From Datnioides undecimradiatus (Eukaryota > Chordata > Actinopteri > Lobotiformes > Datnioididae), in the NCBI GenBank assembly GCA_008933995.1, contig WARS01000065.1:2360612-2424611 (forward strand): 64,000 bases of DNA. Reading direction: 5' to 3'. The position numbers and the translations under genes are program-made. The notes beneath the pieces are model-generated. The model did no database searches and was not told the DNA's origin. It saw only the letters and a list, made by a program, of their open reading frames with translations. Position 1 is the stretch's first letter, and each line of letters begins with the position of its first letter. Positions 43,619 to 55,534 of this stretch are shown in pieces.

Positions 43619-45192
43619 AATCAAGCAACAACTTGACCAGTGACTTGAACCTGACTGTGGTAATTACAAGAGGCATGACCCTGCAACCCTCACCATCCCC
43701 CTCCTACACCAACCTCCTCCCCTTCGGGCCCCCCTCCTTCTCTTACACTTGTTCTACAAAGTGCCCCAACTCACAAACAAGGTTGGGGTGAATTATAACA
43801 AGCTGGAAACAAATGTGGCATTTGTTTTTTTCTGCTGAAAATGAGTCAGAAGTAAGACTTACGTTGTGTTTTTGTGAGTAAAAACCTGCCCGTGCTAGGA
43901 ACTATCCACTTAAAGAGCCGGGGCAGCAGCTTCATATGACTGTGTGGCAATGTGAGCTAAAGGTCATTTAAAATACTGAGATCATGAGCGGTCCAGTCTA
44001 TTACCTAGACAGTCATTCATGACAATCAAGTGGTCATCAAGAGACCTGTTGTGTTCCATTTCCCCTCTGTGTCAGAGGCTTTACTGGAACACAACTGTGT
44101 TTTGATCCATGAATTAAGTCGTCTGGCGCGTCCATGTAAATGTTATCTGAATGCCAGCTGAAAAGACCTTTTCTCTCCTGCCACATTCCAATCCTCCTCA
44201 CTGAGGCCGCTCGGTGGCAGCTGGATTTCCCCACAGGGATGGTGGGTGGACATAGCAACAGTAACTTAGCATTAGTTACAACAAATATATGAAAAAGAAA
44301 CAGGGCTAACGCTTGGTAAGGAAGGCAACAAATATATTGCTGGTTTTAGCGCCTGTGCAGTTTTTAAACGCTGGCTGTGTGTTAGCGTTTCAGGTTCAAC
44401 CTCAGAAAATTAAATTTAAAATTCCTTCTAAGTAGCCAAACAATTAGAAATATGATGAAGATGAAGTAGGATTTAACCACTCTAATTAGGCACCTGCTGT
44501 ATAGACAACACACTCCTGTTTGTCTTACAGCTGATTGCACTGTATAGCTGCTTTTAAAGTACCTGTTCACAGCCGACCTTTTCAGCACAGCTGACTTCAA
44601 TGAAGTACTAATTAGGAGCCTAATTAGGAGCCAGCCAATTTAATTGGTTCTTAAACGCAAAGAACAATGAGGCACTCAGCAGTTATCATGGGAGGCGAAT
44701 GTCAGCTCCTGACAGAAAATCAAATGAATATTACTCAGTGGGACTACACAAGTAAGGTGTCAAAAAGAGCACTGTGGCTCGTGTTATGAGAAGGCATCTT
44801 CAAAATTATACTACTGCAGAAATTTGGCATGGGAGTATCAGTAATGGTTATATGTTGGTACATTTTCCCTGGATTAACAAATAACTTTTGCAAACTAGCG
44901 TAACTGTACCAAAGGCTCTCTGTAACATTTTTACCATCATGATACACAACACTTTTCATAATTTAACTTCTACGGCTCATAAACATAATTCTGAACTGAT
45001 GTTTCTGAGGTCCACCGCAGGGAGTGTTGCATTACATCGTGTTTGGTATCACAGAGAATAAAACATGTCCCCTTTCCAAAACCCAAATAGCATAATGAAG
45101 TCAAACTGACCCCAAACAATAGCAATATAACATCTTTTTTTTTTTTTTATAAAATTACTTCTTTGCAAACTAATGGAGTTTTGATTATGCAT

Positions 45193-45220
45193 TATACTAT
45201 ACTATACTATACTATACTAT
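45193..45220. repeat. (TATAC)n pentanucleotide tract
   Basis: Five to six tandem TATAC units followed by TA-rich sequence. Confidence 0.9.
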
Positions 45221-47171
45221 ATATATTATATTATAGGCATAACACCACCCTACGTAATAAACTATTAAATATTGGCTCGTATATGAAGCTCTTATTTGTT
45301 TGTTTGTGGCTAAGGGAAGTGTTGGAAAATTGCTATTTTTAAACAGAGTGGTTTATAATGAAGTCAGAACAAAATAAAACCTTTTTTTTTTAAAAAGGCT
45401 GATTTAGCAACAGTTATTATTATTGTCTGTACACATTTAACACACAGTAGCAGGTTTCAGACAATGGTAAAGACAATGCAAACAAAACACAAGTTTGAAA
45501 AATGTTATCTCCTAAAATAGTTTGGTCAATTTAAAAAAACGTTTCTGACACATTATTCAGCTGACCTAATGTGTGCTGTCCGTCCTTTTGGAAAAGGAAA
45601 ATGTTCAGGGCCGATCCCACGCGCTCCAGAGAAAAGCTGCGTGCACCTTATTGATTTTGAGGGTAAAATCGATACATTTCATCGTCTTGATTGGATTAAC
45701 TGTTTCAAGTTCAACTTTTAATTGGATTTCTACTTTCTACAATGAGAGCTTATTCGAAAATCAATAGGCCAATCAATACCTCCAATGTTCAGGAAGTTCA
45801 GCTGCAGAGCTGGAAATGGAGGAACGTAGCAGACACCTGCCACTGGCAATCCATGACTCGGTCAAGTCTAAAAAAATCCAATTATGCCTTTACTGATGGT
45901 GAAAGAAAACACAGTAATCATTTTTACAGTGTCAAAAAAATGAGAGTGAGTGAAAAATGATACTTTATTTAAAATGCTGATTAGACTGTTTAATGTGCCA
46001 TTTTAATGATTACACCAACATGGAGATTTCCAACAAGGAATGACCAAGGAAACACCGATCACAACTACAAACGGCTGCTGGTCGTGTGTGTGGGACCTTT
46101 GCATCAAAACATAAAAAAAACACTGTGTAGCACTGATTTTGGGGATGAGCCAAATGACGTGGTCATATAGGATATATGGCCCATATGGATAGAAATCTAA
46201 AAATGAACATGCTACCCGTAATTAGTGATCCAATAATAAACTTTATCATCCATCTCTGAGACTTAATCCTTGTCTAGGCTTGGCAAAATGGCAGGAGAAC
46301 ACGCCAAGCCACTAACTCCAGTCCTAGACAGGTAAACAGCCTTGTATCTGAGACATAACTGGTCCAAGCACAGTTTATGTTTATCAAGCATGTGGCTAAT
46401 TATTTCTTTTGTTCAGCCAGATGTCATAGACTGTAAAAGTAGCAGGTGGTCACTTATTTAATTAGTCCAGTTGACCAGCCTTTACCGCAGATTAAGAGCA
46501 CATTTAACCCTGGCCGCTGCAGACTGCTATTATCTACACTGGACTCTTTAAATTTTACTATCCCCAAGCCCAAACTGATAAATTACATTCCAAACCAGGC
46601 TCTTTAAAATATATCGGTGTATGAATTTTAATATATTTTATTAGAAAACTGGTCTGGGTATTAGTTCTACAAACAACAGAGGAAGTAGAATTTATTCCAG
46701 GAGCATAGTGTTAAATGTGTTTTTGTATTAATTTACTATCTTCAAAAATAAAGCACTTTCATCGAGATCAAGCACCAGCTATAATATTAAAGATGCCGTA
46801 ATTATGTATTTTATGCTTAAAGTGTGGATTCTTGAGGTGTCCACGAATAGTTGAATGTATGGTATCTTTAACCTTAACACTATTATTTGTTATTATTTTG
46901 GCAGCCTGTGACTGGAAAATATTTAAGAACCCTTGTGTTACAAATGTAAGTGAATGAAGTTACATACTAGCGTTTAACCAAACTTTAAATGATCAGTTTC
47001 TTGAAATAACTGCTCACACAGCTGTCACTCATCTGGGAAAATTGTAAAATTAAAAAACAAAACAAAACAAAAAATTAATTGTTATTTTTCAGTTTAGCCT
47101 GATGCCGTCATGAACATACCAAGGTTTTGATTGGTCAAGTCCAAGTCTGTTGGGGTTGCTGAGGGCAATCA

Positions 47172-47174
<3 letters not shown>

Positions 47175-47220
<46 letters not shown>

Positions 47221-47221
47221 C
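47175..47221. repeat. (TG)n(CG)n alternating purine-pyrimidine tract
   Basis: About 19 TG units run straight into GCGCGCGCGC, making a 47-bp uninterrupted alternating tract that favours Z-DNA. Confidence 0.95.
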
Positions 47222-48744
47222 TATGTGTATGTTTTAAACATGTAACCATTTTAGACAACACACATAGCTTGCGTTCACGGATCATGCACGCATTACGCAC
47301 GCCTCACTGAGACTTAAGAACTGTTCGGGACAGTGACCATTTGGCTGGAGACAACTCAAACTGCTGCTCAGGCTCTTATTGTAACACAAAGTCATTTTAC
47401 AGAGAGAAACAACAACAGCAACTGGACAATCCAGGCAGATGTTAATCCTGCAGAATCAGATGTTTACTGCAAAATTGGCTGAATTTAGAGAAAAACTTTT
47501 GTATTTTTGTTGAAGGTGAATATCATCTTGCCCACTCTGGGGTGTTTCTTTCATTTAAATGCTGTAAGTTTAATTTGAATATTAAAGAGCCAATCCTGTA
47601 GGTATTCTCTAAAGTTAAGTACTGGGTGTTGGACAGTACAAGGATCATTTACATCTTCTGCACTGGCTGGTGGAGAACTCTGACTTAAGCTACATATCTA
47701 GCTGATGCTGTGTGTTTAGACAGCAGTGTTTTCAGTTATGCTAGATGGCCACACACTTCATACTTTTTATGAACTTATTTAAAGAAGGCATACATTTCTT
47801 TTTACATTATTTTGAGGATTTCACCCACAATGTTATTTGTAATGTACTAACTCACTTGTGAACACACAGTAAACAAAATAAAAGGCTAGTGCTCCCTTCA
47901 CGATCGTCTCGTAGAAATATCCATGTGATAAGTGGTATCACTGAAAACACAGAAATTATGTCTTATACTGATTCCTTCTCAAAATGTTGTTTTTTAACAA
48001 CATGCTGAAAAAGGAGAAGAGTCATCTCAAACTTATCTATAATCTAATTTATTAGAATGTGTATACCTATTATATTTTCAATAATCACAATTAATACAGT
48101 TTTTTTTTAACATGATTCATTCACAATTTTTCATAGGCCATTGAGGCATAAAGAAATGGGTGAGATATTTATGGTGTACTCATTTAATTCACAAATGTAA
48201 CTGCTCCAGTGTTTGAGGTCTTAACTGAACATAATAAAGCTTGAAAACACATTTCAAAAACAGCAAAATGAACAAATGCAAACAAAACTGTACAGATCCA
48301 AACAGAGAGCCCTGGGGGACACCGCGTTACAGCTGTAAGGGGGAATGAGTGAGCGTAGCCTGTCTGAGATGCTCACACCTCTAGTCTCTGGCAGCGCTTG
48401 ATTCAAATCAAACAAACTCAAATCTTTCTGTTATCCTGTTCCCAGCAACATGAGCAGCTAAAGTTGACATGTTGTTAATTGAAGATATGTTGTAAAACTT
48501 TATGCAGCAGCAATAGGAGTGTTAAACCTGGCTGAGTGAGCAATCAGTGAAGTCATCAACCCTGTTAAGTACACACTTCACAACACATATCAGATTACTA
48601 CTGCTGTTACAATAAGAATGGCTTCACTGACACACAATGCTTATTGCTTTCAAAAATGATCTGTAAAAAAAAATTTATTAGCACAACCTTCTTCATTGCC
48701 AATCAAACACATTTGCCCCCTGATTATCCTATGTCGAAAAAAAG

Positions 48745-48763
48745 ATATATATATATATATATA
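48745..48763. repeat. (AT)n microsatellite
   Basis: 19 bp of perfect AT repeat. Confidence 0.9.
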
Positions 48764-49604
48764 GTTATTTAATACTTCACACAAACGTCCAAGAACCTGA
48801 ATTGGAGTTATCAAAACCACTGAGAAAGTTACCAACACACACTCATGCAAATGCAAACAATCAGATAAAAGATATGAATAAACCAAAGGATACCCATTAA
48901 ATAAAAACGGCTTTCTTTCAAAAGTATCATTGAACAGTAAAGTGAGCAGACGAGAGTGCTAACTTGAAAATCAGTGCATAATATTGAACCGCTACCTTCA
49001 GAACATTTGGTGCAACATGCATTTACTGAATGCTTGCTAACTATTGCAACATTTCCCCAGGTCTTTGGCTTGTATGGAGACCAACATGATGACGATGTAG
49101 TGTGAGAGTAAAAAGAAGACCTAGAAAGGCACTTAAAACTACTTGGATATTGTTACGGTTCCCACACATGGCAAGCTCTGTTTACATATGGGTTTAGCTA
49201 TGGGATTGCCAAGTATTATAGACAGCAACAACCACGCTATACTAGTAGTATTATGCACTGAATCATCTTATCCTTAAATATCCTGCTAAAGAATTTGATA
49301 AAATCTCTATACAGTACCATAGGCTACAGCAAAACCACCATAACTAAACGGTCAACGTTGTGTGAAGTTTTAACTAGCTGTATGTCATCATACACTGACA
49401 AATCTGCTTGTTTTTGTATAAAGATACGCAGTTATAAAGCCACTTGTTCAGACACATTTGAGACTGAACTATAACAGTTGCAGCACTAAAATGACAAGTA
49501 TAAATCACAAACCATATTGTCAAGAGTACTAAAATGAAAGATATGTGTTCAAAAGGCCTTGTAAGTGCTATAGTTGACCGAGCAGACTTAAGCTGGAAAG
49601 ACTG

Positions 49605-49980
49605 ATGATCTTAGGTAATATACTTACTTGGGCTTCTTACTGACAGTCAGACGAGAAGATTGACACCAAACTTGCATGTTTGTACAGCAAATATAAAGCT
49701 ACAGGCATCAGGTGTTAGCTTAGCTTAGCATAAAGACTGGAAGCAGGGGGGGCAGCCAGCACCTCTTTGTTCAAAAGTTGTAAAATCCACCATTCTACAG
49801 TTTAATATTCTAAAAAACAAAAGTTGTGGTTTTTCAGGGTGTTTATGTCTTTAGACTGAGCTAAGCTAATAACTTGCTGGCTGTAGCCTCATATTAGGCA
49901 TACAGGTGTGAGAGGGGTATCTATCGTTTCATTTAAGTAAAGCAGGAAAATGCATCTCCCAAAATGACCTATTCTTTTAA
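49605..49980 (+). mobile_element. degenerate MITE-like element, family 2, copy 1
   Basis: A short non-coding element with an inverted pair: TTAGCTTAGCATAAAGACTG (within 49715-49740) and its partner GTCTTTAGACTGAGCTAAGC (49847-49869). The outer end, CTCCCAAAATGACCTATTCT then TTTAAG, recalls the TTTGGGAAAT...TTAA termini of a family frequent in spiny-rayed fish. A second copy lies at 51290-51523. Superfamily not assigned. Confidence 0.75.
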
Positions 49981-50648
49981 GATATGTATATTTTAAAAAA
50001 ATAATTCATTTTGCGTGGAACTGGAACCCCTTCACTAAGGATTTCACACAGGTGAAAATCAGGTCATGATATTAGTTGGATATGCAATGTTATTATACTT
50101 GAAGAGACCACCTGATTATACAGCAGGTCTGACTATGACACATACAGCCAAAGATTGATATAAACTTGGTATACTGGTATAAACTTGTTTCCAATTTTGG
50201 ATTTTTACAATGACATTGTCAAGTGTTAAATGTCAAGTGCTGTTGCACACTCTTCATAACCGGCTGCTTATTTGTCATAAAAGCATACTGTAGCAGTCAT
50301 CAAATGATGAACTTTGTTCGGCCACCATGCTTCATAAAACACCACTTCATAGATAAAATCGTTCATAGAACAATGCAAGGAAACATTCAGGAATCATTAA
50401 ATGATCACGGGCTGCAGGAATGCAGTTGATGCCAGATCCCTTTTCACTGTTCACAAGAAATTTCCAAAGTGGAAGATCACTAACCGGAAAACATGGAACG
50501 AAAAGTCACCTCATGCATGACAAATAAAAAGGACATTGTTAAAAGAAACAAGGCACAAACTTGATACAAAAAAATTGCCTTTCTAGTAGACACACTGGAG
50601 TTACCCTAGTTCTGTCTGCAGTTGATTAAAGGTCAGTAGTGAAGGCTC

Positions 50649-50654
50649 TTTATT
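50649..50654 (-). terminator. candidate zdhhc21 polyadenylation signal
   Basis: AATAAA on the minus strand about 400 nt downstream of the zdhhc21 stop. It is the nearest clear hexamer I noticed in the 3' flank, but vertebrate 3' UTRs are often longer, so use is uncertain. Confidence 0.35.
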
Positions 50655-51052
50655 AAAGTAACCTGAGAGGGGTCCCTTTCGCCAGCTGCTTTCAAGCGTA
50701 GACTTCCATCCTTCTGATGCAATTAGCCATTAAAAGTGGTTTCCAAATGCTGAAAATGGCAGTCACAGTGAGTAAAAAAGCAACATGTTTCCCTTGACTC
50801 ACTTAGGTGTTTCTTGACCCTGTTTGCTGCCAGTCTGGGTCTTGTAGAGAAAGGCAAAAACAAAAAACAAAACTAAACAATACAAACCCCCCCCCTTAGA
50901 GTATCCACTGAAAAACCGAGACTGCTGCCCAGCTCCCATAGCACAAAAAAGGATGGTGAAGGCGAGCAGATGGACTCTTAAGTGTGTATACAGTGTTTCA
51001 TCATGGCAGTCCTACCATCTGTGCAGGTAGGAGGTACAATAGTGCTCCTGGC

Positions 51053-53953
51053 CTACACGTGTGTGCGGAAGTGGTGGCCGACTTGGAGTGGACGTCTGCT
51101 TCGGAGAGGAATGAACCACAGGAGTTTCCAGCGAGTGCCACAAACCTCAGCAAGTGCCCACTGCCAGGATCTTTTTGAGCCAAATCTGTGTGTTATGAGA
51201 TTGCTTAAATTAGGTTCATGATTATGGAAAACAATCTTATTATTCTTGCAGAGCTCAAACATACTGACGATATTTTGATATCTCTGTTCAAAGTGAAGCT
51301 AGGGGCAGTTGGCTTAGCTTAGCATAAAGACTGGAAACAGGGGGAAACAGCTAACCCTGCTATGTCCCTAGGTAATAAAATCAGGTTATAAGCATTGCTT
51401 AAGTTCACAAACTAGCTGTATTTAGTCACCTTGGCATAAAACTGCACTAACTGTTGCCCTAGCGGTCTTTATGATAAGCTAAGCTAATTAGCAGATCTCC
51501 TATAATGTCAACCTATTTCTTTAATGCAACCACAGACTAATTCTGGCAATAGGAGAAGCGAAGCTGAACACACTCACATTTCATTAGAGAATTGAGCCAT
51601 TTTCTCAATGGTAGTGGTATCCTGTAAGAGGAAAAAGGGGTATGCAAAATAAGTGGATCATTTCCCAAAATAAGCTTCATCATGGTGATTCAGGACCTTG
51701 ATTAAAGTGGTCAGCCAATAACATCAGCACCATCCATCTGTTTCTCTGCAGCTCTGCCCAAATTCTTGATGAACGCTTCTAAATTACTTTGGCTCTTAAT
51801 AAAAATGATTTTGTTACATCATTAGAGATATTACAGATGCAGCTCTTTTGCGCTTGACCTCAGACTTTCTCTTGTTTCTTTTCTATTGATCACTGCATTA
51901 CTGGCATCGACTGTTTTATTTTCGTGCACTGTGTCATGTCGTGTTCTGCCTGTGTCTCAATGTGCTGCTGCATCGTTTGCTAAAACGCTCTGAAGAGACA
52001 CAACTTGCTTTCAAGTGAAATGATACTGGAAATAATCACCATCATGCTTCTTTAACAGATCCTACAAAGTGAAATGAAACATTAACATTAGCTTGGAAAT
52101 ATTTGCTGCATTCTGTTAAGAGACAACATAATCACATTAGGGTTACAGCAGCAGCATAATGCCATTTGAAACAAGATAGTCATTACTCAGTACTCACAGA
52201 GAGGATGCCCGTCATTTGAGTGTAAAATAAGCTAGACATGCCGCCAAACATGACCAAACCCATGAGGGCTGAGAGTCGCAGCAGAGCCAGTTCATGACGT
52301 GTCGTAAACTTCTCCTGGCAAAGGAAAAAGAGAGCAGCAACCATTTGGTGTAAATCATCTTATGACATGTATAGAATAAGAAGTTAATCATTATGTGTTA
52401 CCAGCGTTGTAGCTGATTCTGTAAAAAAGAGCATTTAGCACTGACATTGGTTTCATGTTGTCACATAGTGTTTCAACAAAATAAATACCTGTACACACAG
52501 AGGCATGTCTGAATCGGAGTCTATATAAGCTCTCAAAAACATTTTCCAGTTAAATGAGGACATGTTCAACTCATATCGTACCTGGTCAAGTCCTGTCAGT
52601 GGCTGGAAGTAATAGTATTGGCAGAAATCCAGCACCAGGGTGAACAAACTGAGAACCTGAGTGTAGAAACAGAGCTGCAGGAAGAGCCAGTGGTTGTCCT
52701 CTCCCACACAGTTATTGATCCTGAGAGGAAATAAACAAGTAATTATTTCATAACAGAAATCATTTTAACTAATATTTCTTTATAACATCACTGGGCTATG
52801 TTTTGGGCTGGGCAGGGAGATTATATTAAATGCAAAAGTAAATATATTTCTGTTATGTCACTATAAAGATATCTATACCATCAGAGTGAATAAATGAATG
52901 AATCAATGAATGAATGAATCAATGAATGAATGAATCAATGAGTTTATAGAATGCTGGTCAACATCATGCCGGTCTGTTTGTGGCTCTGGAAAATATCTCT
53001 TGACTGTTCTGAAATATTACAAAATAAGCTCTACATGTTGTATCACTGCTGTTTCATGCAAGCATTACATGGGCTGTGAATGTTGCATTTTGACATTTTC
53101 AATTTATTACAATATTTCAACACTGTTTTCAAAGCTATTTATTGCCTCATATGTGAGGTAATACTCACAGTGTGTGAGAGTATGTGTGTGTGTGTATCCT
53201 TACCAAGGGCAGTGGTGGTCCATTCTGCGCACACAATGGCCACAGCGACTGCAGTGGTGGGACCTTTTAGGTCTCATTAAGTTGCACTTATTGCACAACT
53301 CCCAGTGTTCTCGCTCTACGGCATAAAAACAAGACAATCAGCCGTTTGTTATTGTTTATTACTGGTGGTATTGATATTGGTAGCTGATACATGCAATGAA
53401 TGTGCTCACGTGTTGGAAAAAAATGGTAGGAAATGATAAACATTTACAAATGCACAACGTAGCACACTGAAATAATGATAGAAGACACATACTATCTTTA
53501 AAATAAGTGGTAAAGAAGTCAGAATAGTGAGTTATTCCGTTTCCATACCTGAGTGAGGTATGTGGGGATCCACAGGAAGACGGCCGGGATCTGCTGTGGA
53601 AGCTCTAAACAGGGCTGCTATGCAGAGTGCTGATGCTATGTAATAACCTGGATGAATAGACATCACTGCTTGAAGTATGTGAGCTATACACTGGGGCCTT
53701 GCCAAACAAAATCAATTGACTTGTATTCAGTGGTCCCTCCCTCACAATTGTCTCGTGGGTCAACAAAGAAATTCCTACAGTGGAAATGAGGATACTCACA
53801 AACAACTATGGCCCAAGGGATGTGTCCTTCATTGTAGTGTGGAAGCAGAACAAGCTTCGGTATAAAGAAGGTGTTGTAGAGCCAGATTCCAAACACCATG
53901 CTGATACACAGCCAGCCCATGGGGTCCACCACGAAGTGCAGTCGAAGCTTCAT
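51053..53953 (-). CDS. zdhhc21: palmitoyltransferase ZDHHC21, complete coding region
   Basis: DHHC protein S-acyltransferase, a multi-pass membrane enzyme that attaches palmitate to cysteines through a cysteine-acyl intermediate. Seven coding exons: 53800-53953, 53549-53647, 53204-53315, 52582-52720, 52198-52314, 51578-51621 and 51053-51185 (stop TAG). All splice GT-AG in frame and give 265 residues, the human length. N-terminal hydrophobic segments precede a cysteine-rich domain ([13 protein letters not shown]). The catalytic D-H-H-C is at residues 117-120, with Cys120 expected to be the acyl acceptor, followed by [16 protein letters not shown] TTxE motif (TTIE) lies after the last membrane segment, and the tail [10 protein letters not shown] is family-specific. 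Start ATG 53951-53953 aligns with the human start and has G at -3; the frame upstream only offers TTG. Introns over 300 nt hold a MITE (51290-51523), a 16-bp AATG-type tandem (52881-52941) or nothing seen (51622-52197). Confidence 0.96.
51290..51523 (+). mobile_element. degenerate MITE-like element, family 2, copy 2 (in zdhhc21 last intron)
   Basis: Shares GGCTTAGCTTAGCATAAAGA and GGAAACAGGGGGAAACAGCT with the consensus I recall, and has the inverted partner GTCTTTATGATAAGCTAAGC (51465-51484). The right end, ATAATGTCAACCTATTTCTT, is a decayed terminus. It lies in the intron before the zdhhc21 terminal exon (51186-51577). Confidence 0.7.
52881..52941. repeat. AATG-type tandem repeat with 16-bp higher-order unit
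   Basis: Units of AATCAATGAATGAATG repeat nearly perfectly inside the zdhhc21 intron 52721-53203, preceded by AATA/AATG variants. Confidence 0.9.
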
Positions 53954-53977
53954 GGCTGCTGGCAGTCCAGGCAAGAC
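53954..53977 (-). other. zdhhc21 5' UTR segment in first coding exon
   Basis: On the minus strand a TTGTAG acceptor (TAG at 53978-53980) precedes 24 nt of leader and then the start ATG, implying at least one upstream non-coding exon. A (TG)16 tract lies 16 nt upstream of this acceptor in place of a normal polypyrimidine tract. If the acceptor is not used, the leader would run through the repeat. Confidence 0.5.
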
Positions 53978-53990
53978 CTACAATGTGCAT

Positions 53991-53993
<3 letters not shown>

Positions 53994-54025
<32 letters not shown>
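53994..54025. repeat. (CA)16 microsatellite upstream of zdhhc21 first coding exon
   Basis: A perfect 32-bp tract that reads (TG)16 on the zdhhc21 sense strand, ending 16 nt before the inferred acceptor. Confidence 0.97.
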
Positions 54026-54027
<2 letters not shown>

Positions 54028-54883
54028 TACAAATCTGCAGTAGATATTTGGAAACAGGTGTCCAGATGAGAGACAATGACTGGCTAGCTAAACTGCACCC
54101 TCACACATGCTTAACACATATATATGTGCTTTACTGTGACAGTTTGATGTTTGATGTTTTTATCATCAGTATATCACCATTACAATTAGATAACAGCTGA
54201 TAAAACCTTCCTGTTTAAAATAAAGGATCAACCGCAAAACCTCTGACTTATGCACTGTTAGATGATAGCAAAAGCAATTATATATGACATGATTATACAT
54301 GACTTGCAGACGAGGAAACAGTATTAATAGTAGGTATAAGTTATTATTAATAAGTCAGACTGCATTATCTGACAAGTACTGAGAGGAACATACTGGGTCA
54401 TGTTTTCTTAAATAGGTAATGAAATGAGAGCTCAATACAGGCCTATCTACTGTGCTATTAAGCAGGTGTCTGTAGACAAGCCAAGAATGACCTTACACAG
54501 ATGTAAACACTGGCTCTATCTGCTAATCTAGTACAGTCTAAATGAGCGTGTATATCTCATATAACAAGACTAGTCTGCACCTGAAACCTTGTTGTTGCAA
54601 AACCTCGCTTGGTCCATCATTCATACTACTGATAATACTGACAGGCGCGATGGGCTTGGCTCTGTAGCCCGACTGTGTTAGCTAACAGCAGCGGGCTAAT
54701 ATTGTGTAATTCACGCGCGGTCACACATAAAAATACGTAATTGTCCGTGTTTAATCTCACACATGATTTTCAACCCAAAAATAAGAAGATACATACTTTT
54801 TTAAGCTGTCCTACTCAGCGCACGTATCAGTATACTTCCTCATCCGAGCCTCTGTGGGCTGGACAGGAGCACTGCTTGGTTAC

Positions 54884-54930
54884 CTGCATTAAAGAAACAA
54901 ACTTCCGGTTGAGCTACGTTTACAAAATAA
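54884..54930 (-). promoter_or_regulatory. candidate zdhhc21 first (non-coding) exon with ETS motif
   Basis: The minus strand shows ACCGGAAGT at 54901-54909, a strong ETS/GABP-type site typical of housekeeping promoters. It is followed by a TGCAG/GTAACC splice donor with the exon ending at 54884. This fits a short leader exon joining to 53977. The right boundary is arbitrary. Confidence 0.35.
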
Positions 54931-55534
54931 AACTTTTTTGTACCATATTCTAGTAATGAAAAACATTGAAATACTTGTTTTAAAAAGCACTTTAAAAATA
55001 TATTTTAATATAAATAACTATATCTATCATAATTAAATAAGACCTAATGACTGTCTTGGTGGGAGCTGCTGATGAATGCTTGGATCCTGATGCAACAGTA
55101 CACCCATTTCTTCTGGGCTTTTATTCAAACGACAACATGACAGTCTCCGGTTTTAGCCTGCGTGATTACCGGAACTTGATACGTTTTACTGGGACAGGTG
55201 GGCGGTTGAAACGCAGTGCACCATCAGCAACAAGGAAACTGTCTGCTGCCACTCTCCGATGAAACATGATTATTACACTAGGAGGCAGATCGTTTCGTTC
55301 ACTCCTGTCACTTAAAAACATTTATTAATAGGCGTTGTTAATGGCAGTGCTTTATGATTACCATCACAAGTTTATTTAAATGTTATCAAATTAAAATATA
55401 TTAAGTTGAATTTTGTGGAGTTGGTGACGTAATTCAACTTCCGCGCCCGGCATTAGCGGCAGGTGTTTGTTGACAGCAACGCTGCCTAGCTTAGCTATAC
55501 TGTGGTCGCTGTTTCAGTGAGTTTTGGGGGCAAA
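54931..55534. promoter_or_regulatory. divergent interval between zdhhc21 and plaa, plaa promoter and 5' UTR
   Basis: The two genes point away from each other here. Near plaa, TGACGTAA (55425-55432, CRE/ATF-like) and ACTTCCGC (55437-55444, ETS-like) sit about 90-110 bp before the ATG. A 71-codon ORF at 55047-55262 has no recognisable relatives and is taken as chance. Shared regulation of the pair is inference. Confidence 0.5.

Larger units (their letters stand above)
39701..49604. other. intergenic DNA between nfib and zdhhc21, nothing coding seen
   Basis: No recognisable exon on either strand. It holds a GC-richer patch with a CCATTGGCCA box near 40204-40213, a (TAA)n tract at 40387-40411, a 17-base G run at 43602-43618, a 12-bp direct repeat at 44608-44631, a (TATAC)n tract at 45193-45220, a (TG)n(CG)n tract at 47175-47221 and an (AT)n tract at 48745-48763. 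Conserved non-coding elements are likely near a developmental regulator like nfib but cannot be identified here. Confidence 0.65.

Noticed and set aside
53954..53974. Upstream TTG start (MPGLPAA extension) for zdhhc21
   Set aside because: It is a TTG, not ATG. The ATG at 53951-53953 matches the conserved family N-terminus and gives exactly 265 residues.
55047..55262. 71-codon ORF between zdhhc21 and plaa
   Set aside because: Lies in the divergent promoter interval, has no recognised relatives and no splice link to plaa exon 1.
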